Positions 31,030-39,007 of a stretch of 48,764 nucleotides of DNA are shown piece by piece. Origin of the DNA: CAYFHQ01 sp964342805 (GTDB lineage: Bacteria > Bacillota > Clostridia > Peptostreptococcales > Acidaminobacteraceae); assembly GCA_964342805.1 (NCBI GenBank), contig CAYFHQ010000013.1, positions 1-48,764 on the forward strand. Direction: 5' to 3'. A model generated the notes under the pieces. That model was given only the letters and a program-made list of their open reading frames with translations, was not told the origin of the DNA and made no database searches. A program made the translations under genes and the position numbers. Position 1 is the stretch's first letter, and the number at the start of each line of letters is the position of its first letter.

Positions 31030-32296
31030 TACACAAGCCTTACAAGGCCTTAAAAAAGAGTATCATGCTGTCCCAATTCCAAAGGGACTTGACGCTGCCA
31101 TCGCCCGGGGACTTGAGGACGGTAGAGCCGTTACAGCGGTCGGGACTCCCCAACCGTCTAGGACCAACAACCAGTGGCTGAGCCAAGTGGCTGCTGCCTT
31201 GATCATAGTAAGTGTCCTTTTTACAGTTTCCATCAACCTATTCCCTACCTTTGCAGACGCCCTGGTGGACATTCCCCTCCTGGGTGACTTAGTCAAAGTC
31301 TTGCGCTTTACCGAGGGTCGAGCCAGTGGTGGAGACATTACAGACGGGGCCAATGTGAAAGAAATGATCGGCAGGGAGACCGACCAAGGCCAAGAGATTA
31401 TCATCCATTTCGATGGTGACAGTCAGGCTACCTTCCCGGGTTATTACGATATTCGTTATAGTGACAACCCCTCCACTTTGTCCTTTACCATCAGTGGGGT
31501 ACGGATGCTGTCCGCCCAAAAAGACTATGAAGCCATGAAGCAGCTATCCCTGGTCAAGGACGTATACACCTTGATCACCCTGGACGACTCCATGGTTCGA
31601 TTTAATATTGTTTTTAATGAAGCGGTTGGCTATCTTGTGGAAGAACGGGCAGACCCATCTGCCTTGGTTGTGAGGGTTCAGGAAGATCCATCTCAAAAAA
31701 CTGGAACCATTTATACGGTGAGAAGCCATTCTTACCCCTGGGGTGAGTCCTTTGGCATCCTGGAAGAGGGATTTTGGAAACGGGAGGATTACCGCATACT
31801 CAAGGACTCAGGAGGAGCCTTCCTATACGAGTTTGGCTCCTTCGCCACCAAAGACCAGGCCCTGGCTCATTTGGCAGACCTATCAGGCCAGATTGACTTG
31901 CAGTTGATAACTGAAGAACGCCCTGCAGATGCGCTCCCAACGAACATACCTGTGGACCACAACTTGGTGACCCAGCCCGAGGTCGAGGAATCTCAGGAGA
32001 CTGAGCAAGAGGGACAGCAAGAACCGGGGCAGGCATTCTCTGTTTCAGTCACCGCAGACGGCAAGCAGTTCTACGGAGTCGTCACAGTGGGAACCGACCA
32101 ACTGGAAATCCACAACACGGATCAGGGGGGAGCCCTTTATGGGGTTTATCCCTATGACCAAGTCACCCTACGCCAGACCAAGGGGGAAGCTTCCTTTGTC
32201 CTGGTCATTGAAGTAGGGGAGACCACTGTTCGAGTGAGCGGGGTGTATGGGGACTTCTTTGAGGTGCTTGGTGGCTATACGGATTTCACGAAGTAA
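31022..32296 (+). CDS. Transmembrane anti-sigma factor (DUF4179-like)
   Basis: The protein has 424 residues, starting at the ATG that overlaps the sigma gene stop (ATGAATAA). A cytoplasmic N-terminus of ~52 residues with basic/acidic helices is followed by a single TM helix (~55-75, VAAALIIVSVLFTVSINLF). The FADALVDIPLLGDLVKVLRF segment after it is the hallmark of DUF4179 proteins next to ECF factors. The external part (~100-424) has an acidic linker near residues 315-335 (EVEESQETEQEGQQEPGQ) and a beta-rich C-terminal end. It should hold the sigma factor at the membrane until an envelope signal arrives. Confidence 0.88.
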   Translation: MNNTQALQGLKKEYHAVPIPKGLDAAIARGLEDGRAVTAVGTPQPSRTNNQWLSQVAAALIIVSVLFTVSINLFPTFADALVDIPLLGDLVKVLRFTEGRASGGDITDGANVKEMIGRETDQGQEIIIHFDGDSQATFPGYYDIRYSDNPSTLSFTISGVRMLSAQKDYEAMKQLSLVKDVYTLITLDDSMVRFNIVFNEAVGYLVEERADPSALVVRVQEDPSQKTGTIYTVRSHSYPWGESFGILEEGFWKREDYRILKDSGGAFLYEFGSFATKDQALAHLADLSGQIDLQLITEERPADALPTNIPVDHNLVTQPEVEESQETEQEGQQEPGQAFSVSVTADGKQFYGVVTVGTDQLEIHNTDQGGALYGVYPYDQVTLRQTKGEASFVLVIEVGETTVRVSGVYGDFFEVLGGYTDFTK

Positions 32297-32310
32297 ATAG
32301 GGAGACATCC

Positions 32311-32362
32311 TTTACAAAGAGGCAAGTAGGGTATATCCTAATAACGAACAGTGTTCGTTATT
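32311..32362 (+). promoter_or_regulatory. Promoter with perfect TetR-type operator
   Basis: TTTACA (32311-32316) and TATCCT (32334-32339) are 17 bases apart. The arms AATAACGAAC (32340-32349) and GTTCGTTATT (32353-32362) form a perfect 10-bp inverted repeat with a 3-base centre at the start site. Confidence 0.75.
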
Positions 32363-32376
32363 GAAAGGAGCCCACC

Positions 32377-33270
32377 ATGCGATTTGCCATGTGGTACGAC
32401 GTCATGAAGCAACTGGCCTACAAGGACGCCCTCTATATAGACCTCCCCAAGGGAAAAGTCCACTATACGGACGCAGGCCAGGGTCCAGTGATCCTTCACT
32501 CCCACGGGTCCCCTTCGGGAGCCGATGTGGGTCCCATTTTTCTCAAGCACTTGGTCAACAAGGGCTACCGGGTCCTGACTCCGTCTCGGCCAGGCTTCCT
32601 TGGGACAGACTTGTCCATGGGACCTTCCATTGAGGACCAGGCGGACTTCTTTAAAGACTTCCTCGATGGGATGGGCATTGAAAAGGCCTTTATCCATGCC
32701 TGGTCAGCAGGGGGGCCACCGGCCATTGCCTTTGCCCACAAGTATCCTGAACGGTGTCAGGGATTGATCCTCTATTGTGCAGTTTCCCATACCTGGGTCC
32801 ACAAGATCACTCGGTTTGAAAAAATGATCATGTCCGACAAGGGCATTTGGTGCCTCTATTCTTTGGGGTCTATTTTCAAGGAATCCATGCGGAAAAAGAG
32901 TGCCCAGGAACTGGGGTGTGACTATGACTACATTAAAAGAGATCCTGAGGCTATTGCCCTCTTGGACAAGTTTCTAACTATGACAGCACCACCCGCCCTG
33001 CGAAATCCAGGGTCTTTTAACGATATTGACAACTACAGCAAAATGGGTGACCTGCCCCTGGAAGAAATCAGGGTTCCCACCTTGGTGGTCTTCAGCCCAT
33101 CAGACAACCAGCTACCGGTGACCAATGGAGACTTGCCTGCTGAAAAGATACCTGGGGCAGACTACCTGCGCTTTACACACGGGGGCCACATGCCCATGAT
33201 CGACAAGGAAGCAGGCCTAGTGGAAGCAACCGTGCTGGATTTTTTGGAGAAACACCATGGTTCAAATTAA
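32377..33270 (+). CDS. Alpha/beta-fold hydrolase
   Basis: The protein has 297 residues and the usual core: oxyanion HSHGSPSG (~41-48), nucleophile elbow HAWSAGGPPA with Ser110, an acid in VFSPSDNQLPV and His in THGGHMPM. The elbow reads A-W-S-A-G rather than G-x-S-x-G. It has no signal peptide. AAGGAG lies six bases before the ATG. The TetR gene overlaps its end by 14 bases, and a perfect palindrome sits on the promoter, so it is a substrate-induced hydrolase. Esters or lactones are possible substrates, which the sequence does not define. Confidence 0.88.
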   Translation: MRFAMWYDVMKQLAYKDALYIDLPKGKVHYTDAGQGPVILHSHGSPSGADVGPIFLKHLVNKGYRVLTPSRPGFLGTDLSMGPSIEDQADFFKDFLDGMGIEKAFIHAWSAGGPPAIAFAHKYPERCQGLILYCAVSHTWVHKITRFEKMIMSDKGIWCLYSLGSIFKESMRKKSAQELGCDYDYIKRDPEAIALLDKFLTMTAPPALRNPGSFNDIDNYSKMGDLPLEEIRVPTLVVFSPSDNQLPVTNGDLPAEKIPGADYLRFTHGGHMPMIDKEAGLVEATVLDFLEKHHGSN

Positions 33271-33871
33271 GAAAGAAGAAATTGACCAACGCATTCGAAA
33301 AGTTGCCCGAGACTTGTTCCTAGACCTGGGCTACCAAAAAGTGTCCATGCGGCGCATTGCCAGTCAATGTCAGGTATCGGTCAGTAACCTTTATACCTAC
33401 TATAGAAAGAAGGAAGACCTATTCGACGCCTTGGCAGAACCCGTTTTGTCTGACCTCCAAGAGATGGGACTAGATCGTATCCCACAAGAATGGCGGACCA
33501 GTCCCCCTGCCTTTAAAGAAGACTTGGACCGGATTACCGGTCAAATGGTTGCCTATATTTGGGCCAACCAAGAGGCCCTCCGCCTCCTATTTCATAAAGC
33601 AGAAGGAAGCCATAGGGGGGACTTTCGCCAGGACTTGATCACCCGGTTTGTAAGAATGGAACAAAAAGCGGCTGAAGAAAAGGGGCGACTTGAGCACTTT
33701 TCCATAGAAATTTCTCCCCAAATGGTGGAGGGGATTTGTAGCCTCTATATCCATGCAATAGACACTTTTTTACGGGAAAAACAGGGCGAAGAACAACTAA
33801 AAGACCACATAAAGACACTGAATCGTTTTGTCAAATCCGGTTTAACTGGAATAATGGATTCGGTGTGGTAA
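33257..33871 (+). CDS. TetR-family transcriptional regulator
   Basis: The protein has 204 residues with an N-terminal TetR helix-turn-helix (ARDLFLDLGYQKVSMRRIASQCQVSVSNLYTYYRKKEDLF-like order, residues ~14-50) and a helical C-domain. Its start overlaps the hydrolase gene by 14 bases, so translation is coupled. It most likely represses its own operon through the palindrome at 32340-32362. The inducer is probably the hydrolase substrate. Confidence 0.92.
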   Translation: MVQIKKEEIDQRIRKVARDLFLDLGYQKVSMRRIASQCQVSVSNLYTYYRKKEDLFDALAEPVLSDLQEMGLDRIPQEWRTSPPAFKEDLDRITGQMVAYIWANQEALRLLFHKAEGSHRGDFRQDLITRFVRMEQKAAEEKGRLEHFSIEISPQMVEGICSLYIHAIDTFLREKQGEEQLKDHIKTLNRFVKSGLTGIMDSVW

Positions 33872-33890
33872 TATATTGTATTGATTTTCA

Positions 33891-33930
33891 AACAACAAGT
33901 TTTGTAACGCTTCGAAACTTGTTGTTTTTT
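33891..33930 (+). terminator. Rho-independent terminator
   Basis: AACAACAAGTTT pairs with AAACTTGTTGTT across a 12-base loop, followed by T residues. Confidence 0.88.
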
Positions 33931-33985
33931 GTTGTCTCAACCCATTGAAAATACTAGTGGAGATCAAGGTCTAAAGAAAAAAACC

Positions 33986-34014
33986 TTGTCACCCTGATTG
34001 TTTGCATATATACT
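33986..34014 (+). promoter_or_regulatory. Sigma-A promoter of the carbonic-anhydrase-like gene
   Basis: TTGTCA (33986-33991) and TATACT (34009-34014) are exactly 17 bases apart. Confidence 0.7.
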
Positions 34015-34052
34015 GACAAAGGCGTGGATTTTTTGTAGAGAGGAGAATCGAA

Positions 34053-34436
34053 ATGGAGCAAGGGAAAACGTTTGTGACAACGATTAACTGCATGGACGGT
34101 CGTGTACAGATTCCAGTGAATGAATACATGACGAACAAGTACAATGCAACATGGGTTGACACAATTACAGAAGCGGGTCCGAACAAAGTTTTGGCAGACG
34201 CAGACAATGCGGTACTTGTGGAGTCCATCAAGACTCGATATGAAGTATCCACTATCAAACACGAATCAAAGGCAGTTGCCATTGTTGGTCACTATGACTG
34301 TGGTGGTAATCCAGCTGAAAAACCTGAGCAACTTGAACAAATCCAAAAAGCATGTGACCTGGTTCGCACTTGGAACGAAAACGTTGAAGTCATCGGCCTA
34401 TGGGTAGATGAGAGCTGGACGGTTACAGAGCTTTAA
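34053..34436 (+). CDS. Small beta-carbonic-anhydrase-like protein
   Basis: The protein has 127 residues. It shows the beta-class zinc-site pattern: CMDGR with Cys13, Asp15 and Arg17 (CxDxR), and GHYDCGG with His80 and Cys83 (HxxC). It is much shorter than usual beta-carbonic anhydrases (~200 residues) because the C-terminal helical part is reduced. AGAGGAG precedes the ATG. Carbonic anhydrases convert CO2 and bicarbonate; activity in this short form is not certain. It lies 110 bases before an oxalate/formate-type transporter, and codon use in both differs from neighbours and looks like that of well-expressed genes. Confidence 0.75.
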   Translation: MEQGKTFVTTINCMDGRVQIPVNEYMTNKYNATWVDTITEAGPNKVLADADNAVLVESIKTRYEVSTIKHESKAVAIVGHYDCGGNPAEKPEQLEQIQKACDLVRTWNENVEVIGLWVDESWTVTEL

Positions 34437-34547
34437 AAGTTTGACCTATGCTTCCAGTTAAGTCCAATCGGGAAGAGGAAGCGAGAAATCATTCATAATT
34501 ACAAATCTATTTATTAAATTATTTATTTCGGATTAGGAGGGTTTCCT

Positions 34548-35747
34548 ATGGAAAACAAAGGAACAAATCGCTGGTTTGTTGTATTTGGCGCAGTGCTACT
34601 ACAACTTTGCCTTGGCGCAATCTACTCTTGGAGTCTGTTCAACCAGCCACTCGTTGACAAATTCGGTTGGGAAAAAGACAGCGTACTACTAACGTTCTCT
34701 ATCGCAATCTTCGTATTCGCAGCTGCGACACTGATATCAGGTCGTCTGCAAGATCAAATCGGACCTCGTAAGGTAGCCATGATCGGTGGAGTGCTTTACG
34801 GTGGTGGTATGATCCTGGCGTCATTTGCAACGTCTCTACCTATGATGTACATCTCATACGGTGTAATCGCAGGTGCTGGTGTTGGCTTCGCTTACGTTTG
34901 TCCACTATCCACATGTGTTAAGTGGTTCCCAGAAAAGAAGGGCTTCATTACAGGTATTGCTGTTGGTGCCTTCGGCCTTGGTTCCATGGTGTTTAAGTCT
35001 GTTATCGAATTCTTCCTGAATACTACAGGCGTTTCTCAGACATTCATGTATGTAGGTCTGATCTACATGGTGCTTGTACTGATCGGTGCCCAGTTCCTTA
35101 AGGTTCCTGAAACAACAGGTACAGCTAAGACTGCTGCAAAAGCAGAAAGCAAGAACTTCACTGTTGGTGAAATGCTAAAGGAAAAGTCTTTCCTACCCGT
35201 ATGGTTCATGTACCTCGTAGGTTGTTTGCCAGGCCTTCTAGTTATCGGTCTTGCCAAGGATATCGGTGTTGAAATGGCTAAGCTGGACCCAGCTGTAGCA
35301 GCCAACGCAGTTGGCCTGATTGCCCTATTCAACGCAGGCGGTCGTCTAGGGTGGGGTACAGTTTCTGACAAGCTAGGTCGTATTCAAGTGGTTCTCATCC
35401 TGTTCGTCCTGACAATCGGGTCCCTGCTATACCTACGTTTCATGCCACTAAACATGGTGACATTCTTCATTAGTTTAGCAGCGATCGCTTGTAGCTTCGG
35501 TGGTTTCCTATCCGTATTCCCAACTATCGTGTCCGACTTTTACGGCGTGAAGAACCTGGGTGCAAACTACGGTGTGGTATTCCAGGCATACGGTATTGCA
35601 GCAATCGCTGGTCCTTTCCTAAAGAAGGGAGCTGGTTCCCTAGGCATGACATTTATCATCGCAGCAGGTTTCGCAGTAATCGGGGCAGTGCTTGCAATGA
35701 TCGTAAAAGGTCAGCGTGCAGCTGTTGCTAAAACTGCAAAAGCATAA
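34548..35747 (+). CDS. OFA-family (oxalate/formate antiporter type) MFS transporter
   Basis: The protein has 399 residues and ~12 membrane helices. The start RWFVVFGAVLLQLCLGAIYSWSLF is the signature first helix of the OFA family, and the MFS loop motif appears as GRLQDQIGPRKVAMIGG. A charged centre loop lies near residues 190-215. OFA proteins exchange or import small carboxylates such as oxalate, formate or lactate. Its RBS is TAGGAGG. The carbonic-anhydrase-like gene upstream suggests a link between carboxylate exchange and CO2/bicarbonate. The true substrate cannot be read from the sequence. Confidence 0.9.
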   Translation: MENKGTNRWFVVFGAVLLQLCLGAIYSWSLFNQPLVDKFGWEKDSVLLTFSIAIFVFAAATLISGRLQDQIGPRKVAMIGGVLYGGGMILASFATSLPMMYISYGVIAGAGVGFAYVCPLSTCVKWFPEKKGFITGIAVGAFGLGSMVFKSVIEFFLNTTGVSQTFMYVGLIYMVLVLIGAQFLKVPETTGTAKTAAKAESKNFTVGEMLKEKSFLPVWFMYLVGCLPGLLVIGLAKDIGVEMAKLDPAVAANAVGLIALFNAGGRLGWGTVSDKLGRIQVVLILFVLTIGSLLYLRFMPLNMVTFFISLAAIACSFGGFLSVFPTIVSDFYGVKNLGANYGVVFQAYGIAAIAGPFLKKGAGSLGMTFIIAAGFAVIGAVLAMIVKGQRAAVAKTAKA

Positions 35748-35759
35748 TTAGTTAACTCC

Positions 35760-35804
35760 AATAGCGTCCAAGTCATATGGCTTGGGCGCTATTTTTATTT
35801 TTTG
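35760..35804 (+). terminator. Rho-independent terminator
   Basis: AATAGCGTCCAAG pairs with CTTGGGCGCTATT (one mismatch) followed by TTTATTTTTT. Confidence 0.9.
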
Positions 35805-35964
35805 AAAACCTTAGGGGTCACCTGTTTGTGTTCCTGCAAAGTTGAAAAACATGGGAATTCCTTGATATACTAGTACTACGATTAAAAGATGCGGTTTCGC
35901 CTAGGTCACTTGTGGATAAGTGAATTTCCTTGGCTGCCCTCTTATCCAGAAAGGAACAAGCCCC

Positions 35965-36915
35965 ATGTGGATACTTTTTACCGTGGTTGTCGCGGTTGTC
36001 ATACTCTTGTTTGCTATTGCCTACCACTTTACCAATGTCAGCTACCTGCCTAAGAAATGGGCACTGGCCGACACCTACGAAAAGGCGGTTGAAAAGGGTC
36101 AAATCGACCCTCAGGTCTTTGAGGCCATGGAGAAAGAAGAAATCTCGGTACCCTCGGCCTATGGCTATGACCTAGATGGCTTGTGGATGCCTGTCGAGGA
36201 TAGTAATCGCACGGCCATTATCTGCCATGGCTATACCATGAACAAGTTTGGGTCCATGAAGTATACCCACGTCTTTAGGCGAATGGGTTTTAATGTTCTG
36301 ATCTATGACCACCAGTTCCATGGGAAAAGTGGAGGAGACCTCTGTACCATGGGCTTTAGAGAAAAGAATGACCTCAAAACCATGGTGGACTGGTTGGAGA
36401 AAAAAGTGGGTCTTGGTGGAACCCTTGTGACCCACGGGGAGTCCATGGGGGGCGGTACGGTCCTCATGCATGCAGCCATGGACCACCGGGTCAGCGCAGT
36501 GGTGTCCGACTGTGCCTTTGCAGACACCAAGGACGTCTTTGCATACCGGTTAAAAGCAGACTACGGCCTGCCAGCCTTCCCCCTGCTCTATATGGCCAGC
36601 TTCATTTCCAAACTCCGAGTGGGGGCCTACTACTATGAAATTTCCCCTTGGTCAGTCATTGACCAAGTGACCATACCCGTCCTCTTTATCAATGGCACAG
36701 CCGATGACTATGTGCCCATGAGCCATACAGCCACCCTGTTTGACCGGAAGCCTGGGGTCAAGGAACTCCATATGGTGGAGGGGGCTGGGCATGCCCTGGC
36801 CTATGAGGCAGATCCGGGGGCCTATGAGGCTGTGGTGGAAGGATTCCTGTTGAACCATGTTTTGGCCCATGGACAGAGGGACTCAAATGTACACGAGGGG
36901 GTCCATGGGGAATAG
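35965..36915 (+). CDS. Membrane-anchored alpha/beta hydrolase
   Basis: The protein has 316 residues from the ATG at 35965 (AAGGA upstream; an earlier GTG at 35920 has no site). Residues 2-~20 form a single membrane anchor. The hydrolase core has the oxyanion motif ICHGYTMNK (~86-94), nucleophile elbow GESMGGG with Ser160, an Asp in FINGTADDYVP and His in GAGHALAYE. It resembles the YqkD-like serine hydrolases of Bacillota. The catalytic domain could face either side of the membrane. It lies upstream of an S51-family peptidase on the same strand. Confidence 0.88.
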   Translation: MWILFTVVVAVVILLFAIAYHFTNVSYLPKKWALADTYEKAVEKGQIDPQVFEAMEKEEISVPSAYGYDLDGLWMPVEDSNRTAIICHGYTMNKFGSMKYTHVFRRMGFNVLIYDHQFHGKSGGDLCTMGFREKNDLKTMVDWLEKKVGLGGTLVTHGESMGGGTVLMHAAMDHRVSAVVSDCAFADTKDVFAYRLKADYGLPAFPLLYMASFISKLRVGAYYYEISPWSVIDQVTIPVLFINGTADDYVPMSHTATLFDRKPGVKELHMVEGAGHALAYEADPGAYEAVVEGFLLNHVLAHGQRDSNVHEGVHGE

Positions 36916-37064
36916 CTCATGAAAGTTTTTCGGACATTATCTACCGACTGGGTATTCCTTTTGTGTACCTAGCCAAGGGCTTTAGTCGCTTTCTATTCAC
37001 CGGGTTTGGCTACATGGCCATGGCCGTCTTCTATTTTTTTTGGTATGTATGCGAAGGAGTAATT

Positions 37065-37691
37065 ATGATCGTTCTAACATCCGATGGGTTGTCTACCAAG
37101 TCCCTACGGGACTCCATTAAAAGACAAATTCCCCGGAAGGGTAAAGCAGCAATTATCACAACAGCTTCGGCAGAATACAAGGAAAAAGACAAGCATATTC
37201 CCTCCCATATCCTGGCCCTTTGCGAATTGGGTTACAGCATTAGCTGTATGGATGTGGAGCATGAAGACCCCAAGCGGTTAAAGGACTTTGACTTGATTTT
37301 GATCAACGGTGGCAACCCCTATTATCTCTTGCACCACCTCCGAAAGTCCGGTGCGGACAAGGTCCTAAAAGAAATGTCAGAGGCAGGCCGTACTCTGATT
37401 GGGGTCAGTGCGGGCAGTGTGGTCCTCCAGGAACGCTTTGACCTGATGGATTGTTATACTGCAGAAATGAATGCAGGGGTCCATGTGGACTCCAAAATTG
37501 GCGTGGGACTCACCAATTCCATTGTCATGCCCCATTATGACCGCTGCCAGCAGTTGTACCCAGCCTTTGAATCCAAGCTTTATGACTTTGAGCAAAAAAA
37601 CCAGGTCAAGGTGACCCGACTCAAAGACGGCGAAGCCGTGATTATTAATGATGATGGGTCCATTGATCGGATTTTTGGGCGGGATGTGTAG
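37065..37691 (+). CDS. Peptidase S51-family protein (dipeptidase E-like)
   Basis: The protein has 208 residues starting at the ATG behind AAGGAG. The family nucleophile elbow is LIGVSAGSVVL (Ser115), with a preceding substrate loop INGGNPYYLLHHL and a later His in MPHYDRC. S51 enzymes cut Asp-X dipeptides or, as cyanophycinases, beta-Asp-Arg dipeptides. The frame stays open upstream as a hydrophobic stretch (36963-37064, FTGFGYMAMAVFYFFW), so a membrane-anchored longer form from a GTG at 36963 is conceivable but has no ribosome binding site. Confidence 0.85.
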   Translation: MIVLTSDGLSTKSLRDSIKRQIPRKGKAAIITTASAEYKEKDKHIPSHILALCELGYSISCMDVEHEDPKRLKDFDLILINGGNPYYLLHHLRKSGADKVLKEMSEAGRTLIGVSAGSVVLQERFDLMDCYTAEMNAGVHVDSKIGVGLTNSIVMPHYDRCQQLYPAFESKLYDFEQKNQVKVTRLKDGEAVIINDDGSIDRIFGRDV

Positions 37692-37712
37692 GGAGAGTTC
37701 ATAAATCAACTA

Positions 37713-37752
37713 AGGGCCAAACTGCTTAACTAAAGCAGTTTGGCCCTCTTTC
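37713..37752. terminator. Rho-independent terminator between convergent genes
   Basis: A perfect 15-bp stem AGGGCCAAACTGCTT with loop AACTA is followed by CTTTC. Confidence 0.9.
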
Positions 37753-37767
37753 ATATTGGACAAAAAT

Positions 37768-38829
37768 TCATATTGCCTCCGTTACCCCACGCTTGACATA
37801 CCAAGGACAAGAAAACCCGTCCTTAGCGAACTTACACCAGGGTTTACAACGGGCACAAACGTCAACCGCTTGACCTGCTAGGGCTTTTTGAGACCACTGG
37901 GGGTCTGCCAGGAGGCCACGACCGATGGCAACCAAGTCTGTATGGTCTTTTTCCACCAGTTGCATGGCATCTTCCGGTTTTTTTAGGCCATAGACAGAGG
38001 CCACTGGAATGGTGACATGGTCACGAATGACCTTGCCCATATAAGTGATCTTGTGGAAGTCAAAGTCCTCTGGTGCTTCCAGGGACTCAGACCCTATACC
38101 GGATGACACGTTCAGGAGGGTTACTCCTGCGGCTTCTAGTTTTTTAGCCAAGTCAATGTCCTCAGCAAAGGTCGGATCATTGACCCCAAAGCGATAGGTA
38201 ATCAAGAAATCACGTCCTACAGCTTCTTTTACAGCCTCAACAATTTCAAGTGTTAATCTATGGCGGTTTTCTATGGAGCCACCATACTGGTCAGTCCGGT
38301 GATTGGTCACAGAGGAGGTAAACTGACTGAGCAAATAACCATGGGCCCCGTGGATTTCCACCCCGTCAAGCCCAGCCTTTTCAGCCCGAACTGCCGCAGC
38401 TACAAAGTCTGCCTTGACCTGGTCAATCTGGTCCAGGGTCATGGCATGACAAGTCTTGTTCTTCACTTCATTGACAGAGGAGGAGTAGACCACGTCCCCA
38501 AAGGACTTCATGCCCGCATGGACCAGCTGGACAAAAACCAGGCTGTCATGTTTGTGGCAGGCGTCAGCAATTCTCTTGTACTGGTCAATATGGCCGTCTT
38601 CCCAAATCCCCAGCTCCGTGTCAATGATCCGGCTGTCTGGAGAGATGGCAGCAGCTTCTACCACAATAGTCCCTGTGCCGGCTTCCGCTCGAAGGCCATA
38701 GTGCCAGGCCCTGCTCACGGTCTCATAGCCATTGGGGTCTGCCCAGTTGAAACAGACCAAGGGGGGCATTAAAAGGCGGTTAGGGGTGGTTTTATGGCCG
38801 ATCTGGACCGCATCTTGTAATTTTTGCAT
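37768..38829 (-). CDS. Old Yellow Enzyme-family NADH:flavin oxidoreductase
   Basis: The protein has 353 residues forming an FMN-binding TIM barrel: N-terminal NRLLMPPLVCF, HAGMKS, catalytic GVEIHGAHGYLLSQF, RTDQYGGSIENRHRL, and FMN-phosphate SVYGLKKPEDA...LVAIGRGLLADP. A short C-terminal tail carries four cysteines (CARCKPWCKFAKDGFSC), reminiscent of the Fe-S cluster region of larger 2,4-dienoyl-CoA reductase-type relatives but with no extra domains after it. It reduces activated C=C bonds with NAD(P)H. AAGGAG precedes the ATG. It is monocistronic. Confidence 0.92.
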   Translation of the reverse strand: MQKLQDAVQIGHKTTPNRLLMPPLVCFNWADPNGYETVSRAWHYGLRAEAGTGTIVVEAAAISPDSRIIDTELGIWEDGHIDQYKRIADACHKHDSLVFVQLVHAGMKSFGDVVYSSSVNEVKNKTCHAMTLDQIDQVKADFVAAAVRAEKAGLDGVEIHGAHGYLLSQFTSSVTNHRTDQYGGSIENRHRLTLEIVEAVKEAVGRDFLITYRFGVNDPTFAEDIDLAKKLEAAGVTLLNVSSGIGSESLEAPEDFDFHKITYMGKVIRDHVTIPVASVYGLKKPEDAMQLVEKDHTDLVAIGRGLLADPQWSQKALAGQAVDVCARCKPWCKFAKDGFSCPWYVKRGVTEAI

Positions 38830-38944
38830 GTTTTTCTCCTTAAAATGTAGGCTTTTTATCTAGTGTATCATAATATTTCGGAATACGAAACATCTCCGCT
38901 TTGTCAGGGGAAAACGTTATGTCTGAAAATTAAACAAAAATAAG

Positions 38945-38973
38945 TTGCTTCTATAGATGAATCAGAGTATGAT
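38945..38973 (+). promoter_or_regulatory. Sigma-A promoter of typA
   Basis: TTGCTT (38945-38950) and TATGAT (38968-38973) are 17 bases apart. Transcription would begin near 38980, downstream of the in-frame ATG at 38957. Confidence 0.6.
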
Positions 38974-39007
38974 AGGTCAGTATGGTAATTTGACTGAGAG
39001 GTATATT

